The notes under the pieces: generated by a model
What the model was told of the DNA's origin: nothing
Seen by the model: the letters and a program-made list of their open reading frames with translations, nothing else
Databases searched by the model: none
Source: Actinomycetes bacterium
GTDB lineage: Bacteria; Actinomycetota; Actinomycetes; Propionibacteriales; Propionibacteriaceae
NCBI GenBank assembly: GCA_029778515.1
Contig: JAKOQD010000288.1
Location: 1 to 8,127, forward strand
Length of the DNA: 8,127 nucleotides
Direction: 5' to 3'
Made by a program: the position numbers and the translations under genes
Part shown: positions 1 to 7,429 of the stretch, piece after piece
How positions within the stretch are numbered: position 1 is the stretch's first letter
Layout of the letters: every line of letters begins with the position of its first letter

Positions 1-219
1 ATCTGGACCACCCAGGATTGTGCCAAGTGGGGCCCGACGAAGAAGACCACGCTGAAGTCGAAGAAGGCCTACGAGTTCACCGTCGAGTGGCCGCTGAAGC
101 GGTCGGCGTCCGGCTGCCGCAACACCAAGGACCTGATCAAACCTGGCACCTACGTCGGCACGGCAACTCTCGCGGACGCGCTCAGCGCCAAGCAGGTGTT
201 CGTGGTGCGCAAGGCCTGA
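1..219 (+). CDS. C-terminal end of a probable exported protein (partial)
   Basis: Only the last 72 codons are present, open from base 1 in frame 1 and ending in TGA at 217-219. The fragment is rich in Lys and Thr, has two cysteines (fragment residues 7 and 39) that could form a disulfide, and reads as alternating short beta strands. It resembles the C-terminal beta-sandwich of actinobacterial secreted proteins with a WxxxDC motif followed by a Cys-containing strand and a 'PGxY' turn (here residues 2-7 and 48-51), which are sometimes related to BsuPI-like inhibitor domains. That link is from memory and weak. The signal peptide, if any, lies outside the window. The gene converges on radA. Its specific role is unknown. 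A Met-initiated reading frame in another phase (18-224) was not chosen because frame 1 has the more natural codon use and composition. Confidence 0.6.
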   Translation: MWTTQDCAKWGPTKKTTLKSKKAYEFTVEWPLKRSASGCRNTKDLIKPGTYVGTATLADALSAKQVFVVRKA

Positions 220-337
220 ACTGATCCACGGCCGGCACGGGCTTGGCCATCCGGTACGCCCGGCGGCCTGGGCAGGAGGACGGGGAACGTCTCTTCCCGG
301 CCCACCCAGGCTCATCTGGCATAGGACGAAACGGCCG
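220..337. other. convergent intergenic spacer, weak hairpin, no clear terminator
   Basis: This 118-base spacer lies between two genes that end toward each other. The best small hairpin is GGGAA (283-287) with TTCCC (294-298) around a 6-base loop. It has no following T-run on either strand, so it cannot be called an intrinsic terminator with confidence. No coding signal is seen. Confidence 0.4.
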
Positions 338-1732
338 TCAAGCAAGCTCCAGGTGCGGTCTTTGCTCTTCCCGCTTCCTTCGAGGATGCAGTTGCATCGC
401 CGCCAACGCGTCCCTGACGTTGCCCACCTCGACCACCTTCAGTCCCTGGGTGCGGGCGCCGCTACCGGACGGCACCAGGGCCAGCTTGAAGCCCAGTCGG
501 GCCGCTTCGGCGAGCCGTCGGTCGACCCCGGGGAGCCGCCGCAGCTCGCCCGACAGGCCCACCTCGCCGAGGGCGATCACCGGCTGCCAGAGCGGCTCGT
601 CGCAGGCGGCGGACGCTATGGCCAGCGCGGTGGCCAGGTCGGTGGCCGGGTCGGACACTTTCGCTCCACCGACCGTCGAGACGTAGACATCGCGGGTGTG
701 CAGGCGGACGCCGGCCCTTCGCTGCAGCACCGCCAGGATCATCGCCACCCGCCCGCCTTCGATGCCGTGGGTCACCCGTCTTGGCACCGGACCGGAGTTG
801 GGTGCCACCAACGCCTGCACCTCGGTTAGCAGTGGACGCCGGCCGGCCATGGTGATGCTGAGACAGGTGCCGGGGGCCGGCTCGGTGTGCTGCGAGGTGA
901 ACAGCCCAGTCGGATCGGTGACCTCGCGGATGCCGGACTCGACCATCTCGAAGCAGCCCACCTCGTCGGCCGGCCCGTAGCGGTTCTTGATCGCCCGCAG
1001 CATGCGGACGCCGCCCATGCGATCGCCCTCGAAGGACAGTACGACGTCCACCAGGTGTTCCAGGGTGCGGGGCCCGGCGACATTGCCGTCCTTGGTGACG
1101 TGGCCGACCAGCAGTACCGGCAGCGCGCGTTGCTTCGCGATCCGCACGAGCGCGGCAGTGACCTCCTTCACCTGGGCGACGCCGCCGGCGACGGAGTCGG
1201 CGCCGGGCACCTGTACGGTCTGCACGGAGTCGAGCACCAATAGCTCGGGGGAGAGCTGTTCGATGTGGCCAAGGATGTTGCCGAGGTCGTTCTCCGCCGC
1301 GAGATAGAGCCCGTCGATCACCGCCGAGGTGCGCTCGGCCCGCAACCGCACCTGTGCCGCAGATTCCTCAGCGGTCACGTACAGCGTGCGGCGTCCGGCT
1401 CTGGCCCAGCGACTCGCCACCTCTAGCAGCAGGGTCGACTTGCCTACACCCGGTTCGCCGGCCAGCAGTACCACCGCGCCCGGCGTCAGGCCGGCGCCGA
1501 GGACGCGGTCGAGCTCCTTGAGCCGGGTAGGGATGGCTCGCGCGGCCTCCAGCGGCACCTCGCCGATTGGTAGCGCAGGGCTCGCCGGCACCGACGAGGC
1601 GACCCTCGCCGAAGGCGCCGACCCCTCGGTGACGCTGCCCCATGCCTGGCACTCGCCGCAGCGGCCGACCCAGCGCGGAGTCGTCCACCCGCACTCGGTG
1701 CAGCGGTAGGAATTGCTCGTGCTCTTCGCCAT
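338..1732 (-). CDS. radA: DNA repair/recombination ATPase RadA (Sms)
   Basis: RadA is a RecA-like, hexameric DnaB-type ATPase that promotes branch migration and processing of recombination intermediates in the cytoplasm. The 464-residue product has the full family layout and usual length. A C4 zinc finger uses C11, C14, C25 and C28. Walker A is GEPGVGKS at 92-99 and Walker B is LLVLD at 164-168. The RadA-specific KNRYG motif is at 249-253, and a Lon-protease-like domain fills about 280-455, followed by a basic tail. The start at 1732 (MAKS) is chosen because it puts the zinc finger at its usual N-terminal position and lies 7 bases after a TAGCGT -10 box. A 26-residue upstream extension to 1810 would run into the palindrome. 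In many actinobacteria radA is followed by disA; here it is followed by a convergent gene, so that pair is split or lost. Confidence 0.96.
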   Translation of the reverse strand: MAKSTSNSYRCTECGWTTPRWVGRCGECQAWGSVTEGSAPSARVASSVPASPALPIGEVPLEAARAIPTRLKELDRVLGAGLTPGAVVLLAGEPGVGKSTLLLEVASRWARAGRRTLYVTAEESAAQVRLRAERTSAVIDGLYLAAENDLGNILGHIEQLSPELLVLDSVQTVQVPGADSVAGGVAQVKEVTAALVRIAKQRALPVLLVGHVTKDGNVAGPRTLEHLVDVVLSFEGDRMGGVRMLRAIKNRYGPADEVGCFEMVESGIREVTDPTGLFTSQHTEPAPGTCLSITMAGRRPLLTEVQALVAPNSGPVPRRVTHGIEGGRVAMILAVLQRRAGVRLHTRDVYVSTVGGAKVSDPATDLATALAIASAACDEPLWQPVIALGEVGLSGELRRLPGVDRRLAEAARLGFKLALVPSGSGARTQGLKVVEVGNVRDALAAMQLHPRRKREEQRPHLELA

Positions 1733-1739
1733 GCCAGAG

Positions 1740-1762
1740 ACGCTAGCGGGTGCTTCTGACGT
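1740..1762 (-). promoter_or_regulatory. leaderless radA promoter resembling a PafBC-type damage promoter
   Basis: On the minus strand, TAGCGT (1745 to 1740) lies 7 bases before the radA ATG, so transcription probably begins at the start codon. Eight bases upstream of it is ACGTCAGAA (1762 to 1754). The RecA-independent damage promoter described in mycobacteria has tTGTCRgtg-N8-TAgnnT. This site keeps GTCAG and the exact 8-base spacing, but only 4 of 5 core bases (C for the first T). The assignment as a -10 box is fairly firm; PafBC control is an inference. Confidence 0.55.
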
Positions 1763-1807
1763 TACTTCCGAGCCAGCAGCGCGGCTGAGGAGCATCAACC
1801 CATAACT

Positions 1808-1879
1808 CAACTTCGCTCCCGAACGGGACCCTTGCTCCCGAACTTTCGGGAGCGGGAGTCCCGTTCGGGAGCGAAGTTG
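1808..1879. repeat. 72-base nested palindrome (REP-like element or hairpin)
   Basis: The outer arms, 1808-1829 and 1858-1879, are perfect 22-base inverted repeats. The same axis of symmetry (between 1843 and 1844) continues inward: a C/A mismatch at 1830/1857, one C-G pair, two T/G pairs, then nine perfect pairs from 1834-1842 to 1845-1853. Each outer arm also holds its own small palindrome, TCCCG-AA-CGGGA (1817-1828) and TCCCG-TT-CGGGA (1859-1870). The 10-mer GCTCCCGAAC appears at 1815 and 1834 direct, at 1863-1872 inverted, and with one mismatch at 1844-1853 inverted. It lies after the end of the VOC gene and upstream of radA, so it could end the first transcript, but there is no T-run. A dispersed repeat family is the other likely reading. 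Confidence 0.9.
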
Positions 1880-1890
1880 CCAAAATGGCG

Positions 1891-1940
1891 GACGCGCGGG
1901 GCGCGTGGGTGCCCGCGGCGCGGGGGGTGGGGGAGCGCTA
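1891..1940. other. G-rich low-complexity spacer
   Basis: Between the palindrome and the end of the minus-strand VOC gene is a stretch made almost only of G and C, with strong G excess on the plus strand, including runs of six and five G near 1922-1934. It has no reading frame worth calling. It could fold into several GC hairpins and may help stop transcription of the VOC gene, but nothing specific is visible. Confidence 0.4.
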
Positions 1941-1950
1941 AGGCGCGTCC

Positions 1951-2586
1951 CTAGATCCGCACCGTGCCGTGCGGGGTGTCGAAGGTCACCGACTGGATGC
2001 CGGGCTGGCCGGCGGGACGGGTGAACTTGATCCGGACGCCGTCGAACTCGTCGCCGATCTGGATGCCGAGCCAGTCCTCAACCCGGGAGCGATCGCCCGC
2101 GATCTCGATCTTCTCCAGCCGGATCGTGCCCGCCAGCGCGCTGGGCAGCACCGACGGGTCGGAGTCCCACTTCAAGAAGTACGGCAGTTGCGGGTCGGCG
2201 ATCAGGCCCTTGACGCCGATCTGGTCCCACTCGAGCAGCCGCCCGTCCGGGAAATGCCGGGAACCGTGCACAGCCTGGCGATCCAGCCGATCCTCGAAGG
2301 GGGCAAGGTCATCGACCGAAACTACCCAACCGAGCCAACCGCCGCCCATCTCTGAGCGGGAACGGACCGCCTGCCCGAACGGAGCCTTCTCCGCGGCCGG
2401 GTGCTCCAGCACCTCGACGACTTCGAGGTAGCGGTCATCGGCCAGCGGGAGAATGTGGTTCTGGGTGCCGAATCGCGGGTGGAATCCGCCGTCCCGGAAC
2501 CGCTCGCCGAGCAGGGCGCCGAGTCGCTTGGACTCACCCTTCAGTCCCGCCGACCCAACCGCGAAGGTCAGATGATCGACATGCAT
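1951..2586 (-). CDS. VOC/glyoxalase-3-like domain protein
   Basis: This 211-residue protein belongs to the vicinal-oxygen-chelate fold and resembles the Glyoxalase_3 type (PF13468). The first strand is MHVDHLTFAV with H5 as a possible metal ligand. The family-typical pair FGTQNHILPL (39-48) and YLEVVEV (53-59) follows, where E55 or E58 may complete a metal site. A second, more degenerate half covers about 110-211. The family includes enzymes and binding proteins of diverse substrates, so no reaction is assigned. The start at 2586 is chosen because MHVDH begins the first VOC strand. The upstream open frame is Arg/Pro-rich shadow sequence overlapping the divergent promoter. A possible CACAAT box lies 6 bases before the ATG, and no good Shine-Dalgarno is seen. 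The gene stands alone, divergent from the TIM-barrel gene. Confidence 0.85.
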   Translation of the reverse strand: MHVDHLTFAVGSAGLKGESKRLGALLGERFRDGGFHPRFGTQNHILPLADDRYLEVVEVLEHPAAEKAPFGQAVRSRSEMGGGWLGWVVSVDDLAPFEDRLDRQAVHGSRHFPDGRLLEWDQIGVKGLIADPQLPYFLKWDSDPSVLPSALAGTIRLEKIEIAGDRSRVEDWLGIQIGDEFDGVRIKFTRPAGQPGIQSVTFDTPHGTVRI

Positions 2587-2642
2587 GAACCCATTGTGGC
2601 GATCTGCCACCTTTGACGCGAATCGAGGGTGACCGTGCCGGG

Positions 2643-2665
2643 TCCGGCGGTCCGTCACCGCCGGA
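2643..2665. repeat. 9-bp stem inverted repeat in divergent spacer
   Basis: TCCGGCGGT (2643-2651) and ACCGCCGGA (2657-2665) are perfect inverted copies around a 5-base loop. It sits near the middle of the spacer between two diverging genes, upstream of both promoters, where an operator or a small hairpin could act. No T-run follows on either strand. Confidence 0.6.
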
Positions 2666-2667
2666 AA

Positions 2668-2689
2668 CCAAACCGTTGTGCAGGTTTGG
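2668..2689. repeat. 7-bp stem inverted repeat next to the first
   Basis: CCAAACC (2668-2674) and GGTTTGG (2683-2689) are perfect inverted copies separated by 8 bases, starting only two bases after the previous hairpin. The AT-richer sequence stands out in this spacer. The spacing would suit a dimeric regulator, but no family can be named. Confidence 0.5.
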
Positions 2690-2736
2690 CCGGCTCGCGG
2701 AGTTCGCCCGGAGTTTGCTGCACAGCACTCGGAGAG

Positions 2737-2765
2737 GTGTCGGACCCAGCGCCTACGATTGCGTC
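2737..2765 (+). promoter_or_regulatory. leaderless promoter of the TIM-barrel gene, PafBC-like box
   Basis: TACGAT (2754-2759) ends 6 bases before the GTG start at 2766, which fits a leaderless transcript. GTGTCGGAC (2737-2745) lies exactly 8 bases upstream of it and matches tTGTCRgtg at T2-G7, including the whole TGTCR core. This is the best match to the RecA-independent damage promoter among the promoters in this window. Regulation by PafBC is an inference from sequence only. Confidence 0.55.
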
Positions 2766-3581
2766 GTGCCATCCGTGAGCGTGTCAGCCCCCAAGCTGGC
2801 CCTGTCCACGTCTTCGGTCTATCCCGAATCCACCGCAGCCGGCTTCGCGCTCGCCCGGCAACTCGGCTTCGACGGCATCGAACTGATGGTTGGCGCCGAC
2901 CCCACTTCAGCAGACGTGGACGCGGTGCAACGGCTGGCCGAATACCACGAGGTTCCGGTCGTGTCGGTGCACGCGCCAACGCTGCTGCTCACCCAGCGGG
3001 TCTGGGGCCCCGACCCGTGGGAGAAGCTGGAGCGATCGGCGATGGCCGCCCATCAGCTCGGTGCGGACGTGGTGGTCGTGCATCCGCCGTTCCGCTGGCA
3101 GCGCAGCTATGCGTCCGGGTTCACCGAGGGCATCCGACGGCTTGAGACGACGACCGGGCTCACCTTCGCCGTGGAGAACATGTATCCGTGGCGCGGTCCA
3201 GGCGGTGGCGAGGTGCGCGCCTACGCGCCCAGCTGGGACGCGTCCCTGCTTGACTGCGACCATCTCACCCTCGACCTCTCGCACGCAGCGACAGCGCGGC
3301 AGTCGTCCTGCGCGCTGGTCCACGACTGGGGTGAGCGACTGGCACACCTGCACCTCACCGACGGAAGTTACGGCGCGACCGACGAACACCTGGCCCCGGG
3401 CGCCGGCGACCAGGACGCGGCCACGGTGCTCGCCACGCTGGCCGCCCAGGGTTACCGGGGCCATGTCGTACTCGAGGTGCAGACTCGGGGGATGGAACGT
3501 GCCGATCGAGTGAAACTGATCGCCGACAGCCTGACGTTCGCTCGCGAGCACCTGGCGGTCGGTGCTGGACGGGCGGGTTGA
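2766..3581 (+). CDS. TIM-barrel metal enzyme, endonuclease IV/sugar isomerase superfamily (Rv0498-like)
   Basis: The 271-residue product is an AP-endonuclease-2/xylose-isomerase-like TIM barrel (PF01261). From memory it is close to M. tuberculosis Rv0498, also encoded near proC, whose function I do not know. Strand-end motifs are VHAP (H69), VVHPPF (H106), AVEN (E137), LDLSH (D170, H173), HLHLTD (H196, D199), DEH (D206, H208) and LEVQ (E237). These line up in order and spacing with the nine metal ligands of endonuclease IV (H69, H109, E145, D179, H182, H216, D229, H231, E261 in E. coli Nfo), so a three-metal site looks possible. T72 replaces the DNA-probing Tyr of Nfo, although L73 is kept. 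Thus a sugar-phosphate isomerase or other metal enzyme remains equally open. The GTG start at 2766 is chosen for the -10 box just before it; the longer frame from 2613 adds 51 non-conserved residues. The next gene overlaps its stop by one base. Confidence 0.88.
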   Translation: MPSVSVSAPKLALSTSSVYPESTAAGFALARQLGFDGIELMVGADPTSADVDAVQRLAEYHEVPVVSVHAPTLLLTQRVWGPDPWEKLERSAMAAHQLGADVVVVHPPFRWQRSYASGFTEGIRRLETTTGLTFAVENMYPWRGPGGGEVRAYAPSWDASLLDCDHLTLDLSHAATARQSSCALVHDWGERLAHLHLTDGSYGATDEHLAPGAGDQDAATVLATLAAQGYRGHVVLEVQTRGMERADRVKLIADSLTFAREHLAVGAGRAG

Positions 3582-4372
3582 TGGCCGCCGCCGAACTCAA
3601 TCCCGAACCGCTGACCAGCGATCTCCCGGCGGACGGTCGGACGCTTCCGGGCATCGAACTGCTGTTGGTGCTGGGGGTGTCGTTGGGCCAGTCCGCGGTC
3701 TACTCGACCCTCTCGATCCTCGAGAAGGCCACCCGGGGCACTCCGCTGAACCAGCAGACCACGTCGATCAACTCCTCGGTCGTGCCGGACCGCCCATGGC
3801 TCGACCTCTCCTACCAAGTGGCCGGAGTGGTATTTCCCCTGGTCCCGGCACTGTTGGCGCTCTACCTGCTGCAACGGAGCGCCGACCGGACGCGGATCGG
3901 CTTCGACCTGCGGCGTCCCGGGTTCGACCTCAGCCGCGGCTTCGGACTGGCCGCGGTGATCGGTATCCCCGGGCTGGCCCTGTACTTCGTGGCGCGTGCG
4001 TTCGGGCTGAACACCAACGTGGCACCGGCCAATCTCGCGGCGAACTGGTGGACGGTGCCGGTGCTGATCGCGCTCGCAGCGATGAACGCCATCCTCGAAG
4101 AGGTGGTGATGATCGGTTTCTGGTTCGTCCGCGCCACACAGTTGAAGTGGGCACCGTGGGTGGTGCTGCTCTCCAGCGCCGTGGTGCGCGGCAGCTACCA
4201 CCTTTACCAGGGCTATGGCGGCTTTGTCGGGAACATCGTGATGGGCATCGTCTTCGGCCTGGCCTATTGGCGATTCAAACGCGTGGGTCCGCTGGTGGTC
4301 GCGCACTTCCTGCTCGATTTCTTCGCCTTCGTGGGCTATTCGCTGATCGCGCCGTACGTGTCGTGGCTGTGA
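3581..4372 (+). CDS. CPBP-family intramembrane protease-like protein
   Basis: The 263-residue integral membrane protein has about six to seven hydrophobic segments (near 25-46, 78-97, 121-141, 155-171, 191-202, 214-230 and 236-260). CPBP (Abi/CAAX protease-like, PF02517) motifs are present in order: E173-E174, then H207 in RGSYH, then H242 and D246 in HFLLD. These are the expected catalytic glutamate and metal-binding histidine positions. The classical EExxxR Arg is I178 and the FxxxH Phe is R203; I recall this variant in actinobacterial members, so it need not mean inactivity. Substrate is unknown; relatives process prenylated proteins or peptides or act in bacteriocin immunity. The ATG shares its A with the TGA of the previous gene (TGATG), which strongly suggests translational coupling. 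A TTG three bases earlier is a less likely start. Confidence 0.88.
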   Translation: MAAAELNPEPLTSDLPADGRTLPGIELLLVLGVSLGQSAVYSTLSILEKATRGTPLNQQTTSINSSVVPDRPWLDLSYQVAGVVFPLVPALLALYLLQRSADRTRIGFDLRRPGFDLSRGFGLAAVIGIPGLALYFVARAFGLNTNVAPANLAANWWTVPVLIALAAMNAILEEVVMIGFWFVRATQLKWAPWVVLLSSAVVRGSYHLYQGYGGFVGNIVMGIVFGLAYWRFKRVGPLVVAHFLLDFFAFVGYSLIAPYVSWL

Positions 4373-6675
<2,303 letters not shown>

Positions 6676-6676
6676 C

Positions 6677-7429
6677 ATGGGGGCCGCCCGACCGTTCTGG
6701 TTGACCGCGTTCCTCGACTTTCCGGCCGCTGAGTACGATGCGGGCGTCCGATTCTGGACGCACGCCACCGGCTTTGACGCGTCGGCGCCGCGCGGCGAGA
6801 ACTCCGAGTTCGCGACCCTGCTGCCCGCGTCCGGCGACGACTACCTACGGGTGCAGCGGCTCGGGGACGGGGTCACGCGGCTGCATCTCGACCTGCATGT
6901 GGTCGATCCCTGGGCTGCGGCGGAAGCGGCCGAGGATCTGGGGGCGGAGTTGGTTGACGACTCGCGCCACAGCTACGTGGTCTTGCGTTCTCCGGGCGGA
7001 ATCGTGCTCTGCTTCGTGACCCAGCCGGCCGCCACCGTGCCGCCGGCCGCGGTGTGGCCTGCCGGGCAGACGAGCCGGCTGGCGCAGGTGTGCTGGGACG
7101 TCCCCAGGGCGCGCTTCAGTGCTGAGGCGGCGTTCTGGCAAGCGATCCTTGCCGGCGAGTGGACGCCGCCCGATGCCGGTGAAGCGATCACCCGCAAGGC
7201 TGGTGAGCTGGCGCTCGACCTGCGCTTGCAGCCGGCCGAGATCGCGAGGGAAGTGGTGGGCCACCTGCACCAGGTGACCGACGACCGGTCGGCTGAGGTG
7301 GCTCGGCTGACCGCTGCCGGCTCGATAACTCGCTCGGTGCGGGAGACCCAGACGATGCTGGAGACGCCCGGCGGGGTGCCGCTGTGCGTGCTCGACCAGC
7401 AGCGCGGCGGAATCGCATGCCGGGCCTGA
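6677..7429 (+). CDS. double-domain VOC/glyoxalase-like protein
   Basis: The 250-residue protein looks like two vicinal-oxygen-chelate domains in tandem. The first covers about 6-114, with H70 and H74 in the RLHLDLHV strand and a closing strand with PGG (106-108) before IVLCFV. The second covers about 130-240 and ends with the parallel PGG (231-233) before VPLCVLD, so the repeat is visible directly. The second half otherwise looks degenerate and its metal site is unclear. Substrate is not known; relatives include dioxygenases, lyases and resistance or binding proteins. It starts one base after proC stops and overlaps the next gene by 13 bases, so it belongs to the operon. It is not a close copy of the minus-strand VOC protein at 1951-2586. 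Confidence 0.8.
   Translation: MGAARPFWLTAFLDFPAAEYDAGVRFWTHATGFDASAPRGENSEFATLLPASGDDYLRVQRLGDGVTRLHLDLHVVDPWAAAEAAEDLGAELVDDSRHSYVVLRSPGGIVLCFVTQPAATVPPAAVWPAGQTSRLAQVCWDVPRARFSAEAAFWQAILAGEWTPPDAGEAITRKAGELALDLRLQPAEIAREVVGHLHQVTDDRSAEVARLTAAGSITRSVRETQTMLETPGGVPLCVLDQQRGGIACRA

Noticed and set aside
283..298. Intrinsic terminator between the partial gene and radA
   Set aside because: The stem is only 5 bp and no T-run follows on either strand.
1733..1810. N-terminal 26-residue extension of RadA to an upstream start
   Set aside because: It would push the zinc finger away from the N-terminus, begin inside the palindrome and cover the TAGCGT -10 box.
1817..1870. LexA/SOS box in the palindrome near radA
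   Set aside because: TCCCGAACGGGA and its inverse do not fit the actinobacterial SOS consensus (TCGAAC-N4-GTTCGA), and their place inside a larger palindrome explains them.
2613..2765. 51-residue N-terminal extension of the TIM-barrel protein from an ATG at 2613
   Set aside because: It has no family similarity, spans both hairpins and the -10 box, and the GTG at 2766 gives the expected first strand.
2587..2979. 131-residue N-terminal extension of the minus-strand VOC protein
   Set aside because: The extension is Arg/Pro-rich, overlaps the divergent promoter and the TIM-barrel gene, and precedes the natural first VOC strand.
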